Shown here: one piece after another, positions 49,601-62,515 of the stretch | Layout of the letters: every line of letters begins with the position of its first letter | Numbering within the stretch: position 1 is the stretch's first letter | Assembly (NCBI RefSeq): GCF_000189635.1 | Contig: NW_002476512.1 | Location: 1,116,001 to 1,180,000, forward strand | Reading direction: 5' to 3' | DNA length: 64,000 bases | DNA from: Tetrahymena thermophila SB210 | Lineage: Eukaryota > Ciliophora > Oligohymenophorea > Hymenostomatida > Tetrahymenidae | Notes under the pieces: generated by a model | What the model was told of the DNA's origin: nothing | The model's input: the letters and a program-made list of their open reading frames with translations, nothing else | Databases searched by the model: none | Made by a program: the position numbers and the translations under genes

Positions 49601-52600
49601 TTTTTTTTAAAAGACATATTTGTGCCTTCCTCGAAAACAAGATAAAACATAACGCCTAGTTATAATAAATTAGATAACTTAAAAGGAAAATCTAAAGAAA
49701 TCGATAATGTTGTAGACTCTCCTGCAAGAGGTATTTTATCAAGTTATTTTATCTTTTCAAAAGAAGCATTTAAACAAAATATTCTCCCCTGAAAATATTT
49801 TTATAAAAACTCGATTTTATTTTTATGATTTTGCAAGCAAAAATTTATTTGTAATTTTTGAAATAAAAAATTTACTTTTTTTGAAAATTTAGATTAAATA
49901 TAAACATTTTTAAACTAACAAAATAATTAGGTAAAAATATTGAAATAGCCTTGATTTAACAAGTGAATCCTAATGACGTAGTAGATATGGAAGCACCAGC
50001 AATTTTTATGTAGAATACCAAGAAATCGACTTAGAGTGGAAATTCAGGTGGAAGAAATAATACCCCTAACAATCCTAGTTTTACTCATAATAACTTTGGA
50101 TTTGGTTTAACAGGAGGTTTAAGTGTAATAGCTCCCATTGAGGGTGAAAGTGATTGTGAGTAATAAAATATGGATCTTGGAAGCTTTAGTTCAATTGCTA
50201 AAATTCAGTTGCCTGCTAAAAAGTAATACGAATTTAATGATCTTATGCAATTAACTCATTAAAGTCTTGCAAGTCTTAATTTAGATGTCGGTGTTGCACT
50301 AAGTGAGAAAATAGATAGTCCTAATTAAATAAAAAAGTTTGATTTGTAGATGGAAAAAGAACACTCTCACTGCTTTGTAAATTCACTTACAAATTTAGAT
50401 CACAGTAGTAAATGCTCTCAATTGTAAAGTGAAAATCTCAAAAAGAATAAAAGTCATAATGATATTAGAATTTCTAGTGCAAGCAACTTTAATAATTAAA
50501 ATTCATTAAAAATTTTACCTTTCAATTTAAAGAATAATTTAAGCAGCTATAACAAATAAAATAGTTAGACCAACAATAATTAATTAAAAATTGTTAATGT
50601 AACTAACTAAATTCAAGTCAAAGACAATGGTAGCCAAGAAATATCATAAAAGGAATTAAATATGCAAATAACAGAAGAAACACATTAACCATAGCTTAAA
50701 AATACCCTTTAAAGCTCATAAACGAATTATGTTCCGTAAATAAATGATAATGATAAGCTTAACATCTAACACAATGATCTTGCTTTAATTAATGTAATTA
50801 AAGAAAATGAATCATTGTAGGAACATATTCCCATCTCAAAAAATCTTTAAGAGAATAAAACTCAAAATAAGTAAAATGTAAACTTAGGATAAATTTTTGG
50901 TTTTACTCAAAAAAAAGGTAATTAATAAAATAATTCAAGTCTCAGTGAGTTATAAGGTCTTTAAATATCAGAATAGCCTTTATAAAATATCAACATTTAA
51001 AAGAAATAAAATTAAAATATTAATTAAGATATTTCTTGCGAAGTAGATTTAAACTCTAATTTGAAACAGAATGATTAATTAACACCAAGAAATTAAGGAG
51101 AATTTAATAATGAGTAAATAAATATTGAGAAATCACCAGGATCTTAATCATCTGAAGGTAGTGAGTCTTTTTATACTGTTAAGGATAAATTAGAAGTATC
51201 ATATTAGTAAAATATTGATAAAGATACTTTAGGTGATAAAAAGTAAGATGATTCATTCTATTCAGTTTCAGATGAGTAAGGAATTAATTAGTCTAAGCAA
51301 AAAAATGAAGAAAACACTGCTTAAATAGATTAAAAATTAGATATTTAAAAGCCTTCAAGTAGAGATTAAGAAGACTAAGATATAAAATAATAAGATTAAA
51401 ACAAAGAATAGGATAATAACAATTTTATGATTGAAACAGATGAATTAGATAAAGAATTAGAGTATTTTAATTAAGATATTAAGGCGCAAGAAGAAGAGAA
51501 AAAAGAGAAAATAGATTTAGATAAATCTATCAATAAATTCAGACCATTTGCTATGAATCCTAATGGAAAAATGTCTATTTAGATAACAAGTGGAAACTCT
51601 TCTTTTACTCAATAGAATGATAGCAAATCAATTAAATCTCCTGGTAACAATAATTTAACAAATCTTAGTATAAAAAATATTCCTAAAATAATAACTTATG
51701 ATCAGATAAACCTTTAGAGTAATTTAAACAATTTACCTTCTTCCAAATCTAATAAATAAGTAACTGAGTAATCGATTATTGAGAATAGATAAATTATAGC
51801 TGATATGCAAGAAAATATTTTGAATTGTAATAATGAATCAGCTGAATTCCAATAAGATTAAGAGTAGAGAGTATAATCAAACTAAAATTATTCTGCTAAG
51901 ATAGAGAATAATTATAAATCTGATTAAAATGAATCTATTGAAGATCACGATTATTAACGCCCAAGAGTATCAAGTCTTAATATTTAAAGCTATACTGCTT
52001 AAAGCAATACAAGAAATGTGATTAGCTCAAAAATTATAAATGATGAATAGTCTTCTAATACTTCTTAGGATTTCTCTTGTAATTTAAATACCTTTTTATC
52101 AACAAGGCTGTATCCAAATAAATAATCAATGCTCGCTGGCTCTGATTAAGATTATGTTTTAAAAATCAATTTTAAACAGAAATCATCAGAGGAAAAAACT
52201 ACACACTTAAAAAAAATATCCGAAGCTTAAGAGTTGAATTCTTAGCTTGAATAAATTTAATCCCAAGGTGATTATAATACAGCATCAGATGATAATTGCT
52301 AAATTAGCCTTAGAGAAATAAAATTTGAAAAAAATCCTTTTGAGTCAGATTTCGAAAATAACTCTGAGGGTAGTAAAATAAAAGAAGAATTAAATGATTA
52401 AGATTAAAAAGAGTAGAATCATCTTTAAAAAGTTTAGAAAAAAAGTGAAAGTAGATAAAATCAAGAAGTAGAAAAGTCAAACGTAGCTTAGACAGGCTCT
52501 ACTTTGGATAAGAAATAAGGTTTAAATAAAAGAGTTTACAAGTTTGATTTTGAAGATTATCAAAATCCAAGTTTGGTAGCTAATTCTTCTAGCGCTTCTC

Positions 52601-55600
52601 CTCTTTAAAAGTTTTACTAATAAAATAATTTCGTTGAAGATAGCATGAATAGAAATATTTTAGAATCGGAGTTTACTATTAATCAATCACATTTATCAGA
52701 AATAGCTGCAAATGATATGTAAAAAAATGGATAAGTAGAAAACCTTGATTTTAATAACTTATCTCCAATATCTGCCCACAAAATGATTCTCAAACCTGAA
52801 TTATTTTAAGAAAATGCTTAAAATAATTTAAATTCGAATAGATCTTTTGCATCGCAAAAAGGAACAAGAATGCCTTCTCCTCCTTCTTCTGTATATAATC
52901 AGGTTGGGAAAAATAAAAGTTCGTATTATTAATAGAAGCAAGTTTAATAAAGTGGTGAAATATAATTGCTAGTTAGCAATACTCTGCAAAGTAAATCACA
53001 ATCTTCTAACTAAGTCAATAAAAATTAAGAAAACAGTTAGGTGCCTCCACCTAATATGATTGATGAAGATGATATGTGGGCAAACATGAGGAACGAAAGT
53101 TCTATATCATAAAACGAGTCTGATGACTCCTATATGTCAGATATTATATAAAAAAATATTTTAGATCAATAGAAAGACTTTGAAAATAAAGATTCAACAA
53201 GCAATTAAAACTAAGTGATAGTAAAATAAGAATAAGAAACAAATGTATAATAAAATAAATCGCAAAGATAGATTGATACTGCAACATAAGCTCACCCTGT
53301 AGAAGCTCAAGATTTCTTAAATGATATGGTGAACTTTTGGAATAATTAAAACAAAGTATATAATTTAAATTAAAGCAACGAGCCTCAAACATCAAGCAGA
53401 AATAATTAAAATAACACTACTAATCCTCAAATACTATCTAATGCTGTTTCTTCTCAGAAAAATACATAAATTTAACCTGATTTCAGAAGAGAAGCTTTAG
53501 ATAAAAATAAGACTGCATTTTTTGATAACACAATTCAAGGAAAAGATAAATACTCTTTAGAGATGAATTAATTGATTGAAAAGTAAAGTGAAAGTTAGGT
53601 GTTTGATTTCTAACCAATTCAAACTATATCACACCAACCTTCAAATATGTAGGATTTTACTTTTGAGCAAAAAATGGTATCCTAAAATTAGTAAAAAATT
53701 TCATATTCAGAAAGATAAACAGCTGAACTCTATAATTCATCAGACTTTCCACGCTATGATAGCAATAAAACTTAAAATTCTAGCAGCAACAATAGTAAAC
53801 CTTAGCATTAGTAGAAAGTATTTGATTTACAAAGAAATCAAGATTTGCAATATAATTTGATCCTAAAAGGAAATATTCAGGATAGTATTATTGATGAGGA
53901 ATCATAATTAAAAAATTAATCAATTCAGAATAACAACAAGAACAATTTTAATAGCAGTCCTAATAGCAACAACTTGCTAGCAGAAAAGACTCGACTATCT
54001 GAGATTCCAACAACAAGAACTATAACTGATTCTTCTAAAAATAAGCTTTCTTCTTATATCCCTTAAAACAACAAATCTTCTTCTAATGAGATTAAAAAGG
54101 AAGGATTAAATCCAAGGTAAGTGCAATCAATATATTAGCCAACATAAAATCTTAACTTTGGAACTTTCAACCAAGACTCATAACTTGTAAATTTGCAGCA
54201 ATAAAGTTCTAGCGTAAAAGAGATAACTCCTACAAAATCTTACATGGATATCAGCAATTAATTTCCTTAGTATCCTCTTCGAATTGAGATATCTTCTCAT
54301 CCTGAAGACCCTAAATTCTTTGAGAATACAGACAAAGAAAAAGAAACAACTAAAGAAAACCCTACTTCTCGTACTCCATCAACCTCTCCAAAGCAAGTAT
54401 TTAAACTCGCTACAAGCTACTTAAATGTGCCTTCACCACAGACAAGTTTTGTTTTGGTAAGCAATTAAAAAAAATCATAAAATTAAAAAATCTTTATTTA
54501 ATATTTAATTAAAATTTTTTTTTATTTAAATAAATTTAGAATAAAGTCAAAGATCTTACAGAAAGCCCTAATTAGTTATTTTAAAAAAATAATTAATCTA
54601 ATTTGCCAGACTTAGGAGCTAAAAAGAGTAAAAGTAGACCAAGCAAAGAAGATGTTAAAGTTTAGACTATTTTAGAAGGTATTGTAGACCTAGATAGTCT
54701 GCCAGATTTTTAAGAAAACATTCAAAATAAGCCAAAGGATCAAATAAAATCTATTTTAGAAGTTGATGAATACCTAGAAAGATCTCCTTCAAAATTGTTA
54801 ATCGAAGAAGTAAGATTTATGATAAATATTCTATAGAATCAAATTATTTTTTTTCTAATAGAAATCAGAACCACCAAAAATAAAGCTTCAGAAGACGCAA
54901 GATTTCGAAAGCAAATTAGATAATTTAGAATAATTAAATAAGCAAGAGTAGCAAAAGAACAAGAAACTTTAAGAAGAATTTTCACAAATTTATGCAGAGA
55001 TGTAAAAATTAGCAGAAATGTAGCTAAAAGAAGCAGATATCTCAAAGTAAGAGGATTTTGAGTAGAAACAATTAAGTAATCAGATTCAAAGCTTAAATAG
55101 ATAGCTTTAGCTTCTTACATAAAATCATGCTGCTTTGCTTAACAGGGTTGAGTCCGAAAATATAAAAACTATAAAAATAGCTTAATCTAATTTACCTTCA
55201 TTTTCTGGAGACAATCAGACTAGCAAAACTAATTCTGAATAGAAGTTGTAAATAATTCAGAAAGAATTGACAAAAGATGATGACAAATTTGAATAGATAA
55301 TAAAAAAATTCAAGTAACAAAAGCAAGAAATTTCTTAATTCCGTCAAGAAATAATCAATTCTGCTTAAGAAGAAGGTGATAAAATAGGTAAAAGCTAATA
55401 AAATTAAATCAAGCAAAATGAGAAAAATGAAGAGACAGAAACTAGTAAAAACTTCAATAATGTAATGGAAAAACAATCTCAGTTCTCAAATACATTATAA
55501 AAGATATTGCAAGACATTTAATCTTTGAATAACGTTAGCAAAAAAGAGGAGGTAGTTGAAAATTAACTTTAAAAGAAAATCAAGGACATTTAGGAACAAG

Positions 55601-57357
55601 TTCTTAAAAATAATGAGAAATTAGGTGAAATCAACAAGTATTACAATGAAATCAAGACATAAGTTAACACAGAAAACCGTTCTATCTCTCCAAAGGTCAA
55701 AGTAAATATCACCAGTGCATCAATAAAAAAGAGCTAATCTCCTAAAACAATTCAAGATATATATGATAATTATCAAAGTAATTTTAAAAATGTCAATTTA
55801 AACTCACATCCTAAGTTGTCTTAAAGCATTCTTTAACAAACAACCCCTTTTAACAAGAGTCCTGTTAGAGACGCCTAATTAAATGCAAAGAAATAAAAAT
55901 ACCTTTAAGAATACGAATCTTATTCTACATCAAATTAGAAAAAAAGATCTCTTAGTAGAGAAAGAGAGTCTTAGGATATTGAAAATTCTTTCGATTAAAA
56001 ATAATAAATTGATGAGAATTCTTAAGGCTATAACCTACAAAACTAATTCAATTAAAACGCTTTATAGTAAGCCAAATAATACCTTCACGAATCTGCCTAA
56101 AGTAATAGCTTTAGCATGTCTAAGAATTCCTTACTAAATAAACTAAGTCCAAGTTCAATTAGATTCTCATCACCTTCTAACAATTTAGCCACTAAAATAA
56201 GCTCTCTCTCACCTCCTACATAGGATTTACAGAGATAAAATAACTTTTCTCAAATAAAAGAATAAAATTCTTCACTTTTTGATAAATCTTTGCTATCTGA
56301 TTTGCAGAAGAATTAATACTTTGCTAATTAAGCTGCATTTCAGGCTCCTTAAAGCATCAAAAAGCCACCAATAGTTAAATAAATTCCAAAACCTCAACAA
56401 GAAAAGTTAGGATAAAAATAATAAAATCAACAAATAAGTTTGTAAAATACTTCATAATAAAAAGGAAGTGATTTCTATTAATAATACTAAAATTCAAATA
56501 ACAGTTCCTACTAATAACCCAACTAAGATAGATAAAGAAGCTTTAGTTCAAGTTAGATTGTTAATAACATAAACTAGCCAGGATCATAGACGATGCTTAA
56601 TTACTAAAATGCTTTTAATCCATAATAAATGCAGTCAATGCAAAATTTAAAATAATATCCTCCCACTTTATTTAGCCCCTAAGTAAGATCAAACACTGAA
56701 GTATTTGATTAAAACTTACCTAAATTTAGCTTCAATCATCAATAATAAAATGAAAATTTCCAACAAAAATTCTAGTTATTCAAACAAAACAATCTGCCAT
56801 TCAATCAAAATTAAAACAATAACTTTTCTCAAAATATTCCCTTGTTTTAAAATACAAACAATTATAGATTTATAGACAATAATCCTCAATAACCACAACC
56901 TATATAATCTTAACAACTTAATTAATTCTTTGGGAATTCAGTAAATTTACCAAAAAATACAAACAAGTAAGTATTTTTATCAAATGAAAAACTTCCAACA
57001 TTCAGTTAATCTCAAGCAAAGCAATATGAATATGAACAATAACAATTTGATAGAAAATATCCCACATTCCAAAATGAAGTCAAACCTTTCGATGAAAAGA
57101 TAGATTCTTATGGAAATATTTTTAGATAGGATTAACTGTCTGCTCAAAAGCAGATCAATCAAGGAAGTTTATATGATTTCAAGAACTCTTTTAGCAATGT
57201 CAATATAATCAAATAAAAAAATAATAACGTCTATACACCAAATAAAGATCAAACCGTGCTTCTTAGAAATCAATAATATAAGGAATCAAACTTTAATTAT
57301 TCTATTAATTAATACAGAAAAAATTTTGTATCAAATTATTATGCCTAAAATGAATGA
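40679..57357 (+). CDS. Giant (about 5,200 aa) Q/N-rich protein with ENTH/VHS-like N-terminus
   Basis: Starts MMSQKSEKDEARQILDDLIK at 40679 and ends at TGA 57355-57357. Five or more small 5' exons (40679-41682; joins only partly resolved) lead to exons 41872-45939, 45996-49730, 49931-54456, 54540-54809 and 54862-57357, which splice in phase and contain hundreds of TAA/TAG codons but no TGA. The N-terminal 200 or so residues are helical (ANEIVDRLLSKSIDDSQKQI, KAILILQIEQFNSLF, VKDLLQIIQQQADRELYSFE, IRERLQQKGISTG) and resemble an ENTH/VHS fold as in epsin or tepsin; this is by eye. The remainder is Asn/Gln/Ser-rich with scattered acidic-aromatic motifs (NFEDFG, FDFDEFGS, NWDQF, NWDDF, FDDLFGF), like short peptides that bind AP-complex or GGA ears. 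There is a FDMxxP repeat block at 48.99-49.54 kb and a coiled coil at about 54.88-55.66 kb. A disordered clathrin-adaptor scaffold is inferred. Confidence 0.75.
48990..49537 (+). repeat. Degenerate coding repeat, consensus EESFDMNKPxxL
   Basis: Within the giant gene at least eight spaced copies occur: SFDMG, IFDMGKAT, TFDMNMPMNL, SFDMSKPTKL, SFDMNKPVNL, SYDMNKPTNL, SFDMNKPRQL and IFNMEMPRMM, separated by 12-45 charged or polar residues. The conserved core [ST][FY]DM.[KM]P suggests a reiterated short binding motif. Confidence 0.8.
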
Positions 57358-58330
57358 TACATTAAAGAAAGAATCGAGCAAATAATTTTCTGAGAGAAAC
57401 ACAAAAAAAAAAAATCACCAAATTTATTTTAACTACAATAATTTCCTACATTTTCTCTTAAAATAAAATTTTATATTGAAAATAAAACTTATTATCCTTT
57501 AATATATATATTATAAACAGAGTAATTACTTATTTACGACTAATTTATTAATATGTAGATTACTAATTTTCCTTTGTTTAAAGCACTTTTAATTCATTTT
57601 ATATTGATTTAATCACTTTCTTTTAAACTTTTTAAATTAAAATTTTATTTATTTAAACATTTATATTTCAATAAATTTTTAATAATTTCTATTTTTTATT
57701 TTATTAAAAAGACATTTTTAACTATCCCATAAAGTCAAACAAACTTGCTTTTAATTATATTAAAAATTTATCAGCTTTTAATTTGAGAGAATTTGAAATC
57801 AATCATTTACCTTTTTATTTATCTAAAATATTGTTTCAAATTTTTTATTTATTTATTTAAAATGTTAATGTAAAAAATGAAGATAAAATATTACCTAGTT
57901 AAAAGGCATTCCTCTCAAGATATGAATTTTCTTTATTGAAATTAAATATAAATTTGAATGATAAAATATTTTATTGCAACATTAGTTTATATAAAAATGA
58001 ATACTTTGATTAAGTAGTTAAATAAATAAATATTAATTTGAATAATTTAAAAATTAAGGATTGATTAAGTGATAAAAAAATTTATTGGTAGGTATGATAT
58101 CTTATCGTTTCAATAAATTTTTATAATTAATGCATAAATGAATGGAGGATTGTGTGTATAATATATATAATCAAAATTATTTAATTTATTTGTTATTGAT
58201 AAATAAAACATAATAACTATTAATTTATAACGAAATATTGAAAAAAAGATTTAATTTTTAATCCAATATCTAACTAAAATTTGAAAGAAGAGATTATTAT
58301 TTATTTTTTAAACAAGTTTAGATAGATCAA
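57358..58330. other. Intergenic, nothing seen
   Basis: AT-rich spacer of about 1 kb between two + strand genes. Confidence 0.6.
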
Positions 58331-61300
58331 ATGTCAACAACAGGTACAGCAGCAGCGGCTGGACCAAAAAAATCAAATAGGTCTTCACAAAATAGTTTAC
58401 CTAAAGAAGTTCCAAAAAATATACTACGTAGCTAATTAAATACTTACAAAAAAAATTTAGGTGTATTTTTTGATTATTTTAAAAGCTTAGGAGCAAACAT
58501 TTGCCCCAAAAGAAAACGATCATCAAATTTAGAATGAAAATGCATAAAATGTTATTGCTCAAGAAGAAAATAAGGGCTAAGAAAATTAAGTATAAGATTA
58601 AAGGGATAAACCAATTACTATACCAATACAGGACTTAAATTAGCTAAGACTTCAAAAAAAGGCTATACAATAGTAGAATCAGATAATAGATCAGTAAATG
58701 TAATAAAGATAGCAGAAAGGAAATTTAAATAATCCAAATACTGAAGAGGAGCTTAAGATAGTTGAATAAAAGTTAATGTAAATGAAGCAAAAGCAATAAA
58801 TTAATAATCTTCTTTCGCCTAATTCTAATACGAATATTACCTCTAATTTAAATGATTTACCATAGATTAATGGCCAAAATGCAGGATAGTTCAACAAAAA
58901 AAATTTATAAATGATCTAAATTAGATAAAAGTTTTTGAATCTACTTGGTAAGCTCATTGACCTTCAAACGAGGGATATTGCAAATTAGTAGCTTTAAGAT
59001 ATGATATTGAATAATTTCTCACCTGAATATTTAAGAGTTTGGATCTCTGCGCTAGGCGAATATCACACACGTCCAGCAAACTTCAGCTCATCAGAGACAG
59101 AAATTCTTCTCATAGGTAAAATGAAACTAATTAATTGAAAAAAATAAATGAGTTTGCAAAAAATCAGAATTGAAATTAATTTTTAAAAGCTTTAAAATAT
59201 TTAATTTTTCTTTGATAATTATGATAAAATAAAATTTATAAAGGCCATATAGCATCTGTGTACAAGGAGAAGCTATTAGATCCTATTGATCGTCCTCCCT
59301 CAGTTGTAAAAGCTAGCTACAAATTATGTGAAATGATTTAAAGATACTTTTATGCGAAATAAATAAACGAAAGTATTTAAAAAGCTTGTTCTGAGAGTTG
59401 GTGCTAAATATATTAAAATTGTTTAAAAAATTAATCTTTACAAAATAAAGAGATAGTGCTCTACACTACTCTAAAGAATATAATCAACGGAGGTGGCGAT
59501 AGAGTCGCTTAAACAACTTCTGTTTTTGTACTTGATTAACTTCTTTTAAAATTAGCCGAGAATTATGAAGAAGAGCTAATATTATCTATTGCCAAAAGTT
59601 TTCTACCATAAATATTCACTGTAAAATCCAATTAATAAATAAATTTTATTTAATTTATCTATTTATCTAAGTAATTAATGTCTGCATAATAATAATAATA
59701 TTTACTTTAAATAAATAAAGAGAAGTGGAATAGATAGTCCTTCTATATACAAAAGCTGTAAACACATAATATAAACTTTACATATAAAGAATCTTATTAT
59801 CTACACTTCAATCGTGATAGAAAAGTGCATGTAATAATTGAACGATAGGAAAACACAATATAAAGTAGCAAATTTGTTTTTCAAAAATTATTAAAAAAGA
59901 TATCACTTAATTTTTATTTATATTTAAATAAGATAAAAATTGCTGTATGTGAATTATTGGAGTTGATTGCTATTTAATTTTAAGAAATGACTGAAAATAT
60001 CGTTGGTAGTTATCATGTAATTTGTTAAAATTTTTATTATATTTAAAGAATCATTTATTGTGTTTAATAGGAATAAGTTATTCCTGTGCTTTAAACTGCA
60101 ACAAGAGATAGAATTCTTTAAGTATAAAGTTCCGCCAAACAAGCTCTACAGCAGTGGATCAAGTTTTAGAATTAGTTTGAAAATTTAGAGCAGTTTAAAT
60201 TGCACAAATAGTAAAAATTGACTAAAAATATTGACGTAGATGAGCTGATATAGTAAAAAACTGGTGCTGAAGTAAATGCAAAATAAGCTGTATAATATAA
60301 ATAAATTTTGAATGACTACAATTTACTTTTTTAATCACTATTAATAATAAAAAGAAAGATTTTAAAACACAATCTGATAATTAATTCTATAGACCTCATC
60401 ATAAAGATGATAGACCTACTTCGTCAAATGTTTTTAATAAGCAACCAGCTTGGGTATATTTATTTGTTTAATAAGTAAATAAGTAATATTTATAATAATA
60501 ATTTAAAATAAAATAAAGGTGCAAGAAACAAGATCAAAAGACTTTATTAAGAAGAAAACTGGTACTGGAGGAGGATGTCTTCTTATAAATGCAGACAATA
60601 TGAAAAAACCTTAAGCTAGCTACGAAAATTAAAGAAATATTTTAAAAGAATAAATTTTCGGAAATAAATCGGGAAATTATTACTTTAATAAGAATCCGAA
60701 CATTCCTCCTGATTAACTATTAGATATCTAAATGGGATAGTAATAAGAATTATTTTCAAATCAAATATACAATTCGTAAGATAGAATAGAAAATAGTATC
60801 CTTCAAAAGAATAATAAACAAAGGTAGCAATTAAATGAATCTGAAATAGCAAATAATCCAAATATTATTCCTCCTATGTCTCACCAAGTAAGCAAAAACA
60901 AACTCATTAATTATTTTTTTTAATTTTTTGAAAACATTTTATGAATTTAACTAATTGATTATTTTTCTTTCTTTTAAATAATATTGATTGATTTTATTTT
61001 CTTATTTATAAAAATTTAAATAAAAATTTTTTCAAACCCTTGATTATTGAATTGTATGTATTTAATTAGAAAGAAAATAGTTATGATATTGATACCGAGA
61101 GATTCTTAGATAATGATGAGTTGGCTGAAACACTAGATTACAATGGTTAAAAAGAAAGATAAGCCCTCAAACAAAAGAAGGGCAACTTGAATAACCCAAT
61201 AAAATAAAATTAATAAGTTAGATATGACATATAAGAAATCTAAGTAGAACATATTAAAAAGAATGAAATCAGAGAATAAAACATACAACTATCTGACATG

Positions 61301-61779
61301 TGGAATGAAACCTTAGAATATGCAGACAGTGGTTAATATGAAAAAGCATTTTCATCAGTTTTGTAGTCAGGTAAAATATATAAATAAATAAATCATTAAG
61401 ATAAATTAAAATGTATTTATTGTATAAAGGTGATGATATATATTTAATAAGACTCATGCTGAGAAATAAAAATGGATTTAAGCATTTGCAGAGAGCAACA
61501 TAATTATAAATTATCAAAAAAATTATACAATTTATGCAAAGCAATTTCCTTGCAAAGTTGTGCTTGGGATTCTTTTAGGATAGTGTAGACTGTGGATTAA
61601 CTAAGTATTTAATTGATGGAGAGTAGCAGTAGATATTAGAAATTTTATATGAGATGAGTGATATCAAATCAGATATAGGACCTTAAGCTTCAGAATTATT
61701 TGTATTGTACTAATCTCTATTTAGATCATAAAATTTAAATTAAAACTAATAAAATTACAATCAAAAATCTCCTTATTGA
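58331..61779 (+). CDS. TORTIFOLIA1/SPIRAL2-like microtubule-associated protein
   Basis: Ten exons join in phase: 58331-58427, 58486-59115, 59244-59620, 59721-59864, 59933-60016, 60071-60289, 60355-60453, 60519-60887, 61070-61370, 61430-61779; 889 residues, stop TGA. A Gln-rich N-terminus leads to a HEAT/TOG-like superhelix (about residues 170-470): KFLNLLGKLIDLQTRDIANQ, SSETEILLIGHIASVYKEKL, SVVKASYKLCEMIQ, VAQTTSVFVLDQLLLKLAE, IDSPSIYKSCKHIIQTL, LNDRKTQYKIKIAVCELLEL. A linker containing KKKTGTGGGC and DDRPTSSN follows. The C-terminal domain has FSSVLQSGDDIYLIRLMLRN then IIKKIIQFMQSNFLAKL, which matches the conserved C-terminal block of plant TORTIFOLIA1 (a gDD-lLLRLM signature). In plants these proteins bind microtubules and stabilise ends. 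A role in cortical or ciliary microtubules is inferred. The first intron could alternatively use a donor 3' of the one chosen. Confidence 0.78.
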
Positions 61780-62515
61780 TTACCTTATTTTGTTATACTA
61801 TGTTTTTAATTTATTTATTTATATTGGTAAATGAATGTAAAATAAAATTTTCTGAGACTTCTTATGTACAGGCTTGCTTGAATCTAAATTTACATTTTTA
61901 CACACACTCACGCACGCACACACACACATTAGATTTTGCAATTAATAAAGACAGACATGTTTTATTTGGAATAAATAGTTCAATCATAAATAAATAAATA
62001 TATTTTAAATAATAATTTTAATATCAAAATTCAGATATTAATTTATGGAACACTATAATTTTGTTAAATATGATTTGGATATTTTTAAGTATTTGATTAT
62101 CTATCAACTTAAATAGTTTTGAGAAAAATTGTAAGATATTTGAAGTGCTAAAAAAAGGATATTTGCATAAATTATCAATTATTTGTATAAATCTTTTACA
62201 ACTTTTACGAATAAAAATTGGTTGAAATGAATGCCTGAAAAATTTTCTGCTATATACCTATTGTGATATATTAGCTAAAAGACATTTAAATCCTTTTAAG
62301 CTATGAATTTGTTTAACAAAAATTTTTGAGATAAATTGCAATTGAATATTGAATCTAATATTATTTATAGGATTGTAATTTGTTATGATACAGACAGACA
62401 GATTTCATAAATTTATAAAATAATAAAACAAATTGTTAAATCAATCAATGAATTATATAAAATGTATTTTTTTCAATTAAACATATAATTTTTTGCTAAA
62501 CCATAAATTAATCAA
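61780..62515. other. Intergenic between convergent genes, CA repeat only
   Basis: AT-rich with one CA/CG-containing microsatellite at 61901-61928. No gene seen. Confidence 0.6.
61901..61928. repeat. Imperfect (CA)n microsatellite
   Basis: CACACACTCACGCACGCACA followed by further CA pairs; a comparable GT run lies at 63339-63356 just outside the macro-domain gene. Confidence 0.9.

Noticed and set aside
42000..57200. Many 60-100-codon frames on both strands inside the giant gene
   Set aside because: Standard-code frames that arise because the real frame uses TAA/TAG for Gln; the TGA-only frame explains the whole stretch.
58428..58512. A 28-nt intron (58485 region) in the TORTIFOLIA-like gene
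   Set aside because: A conventional 58-nt GT-AG intron (58428-58485) also restores the frame, so a very short intron is not needed.
61901..61928. Telomere-like or chromosome-breakage sequence
   Set aside because: It is a CA microsatellite with CG interruptions, not C4A2 repeats; no breakage-type motif was recognised nearby.
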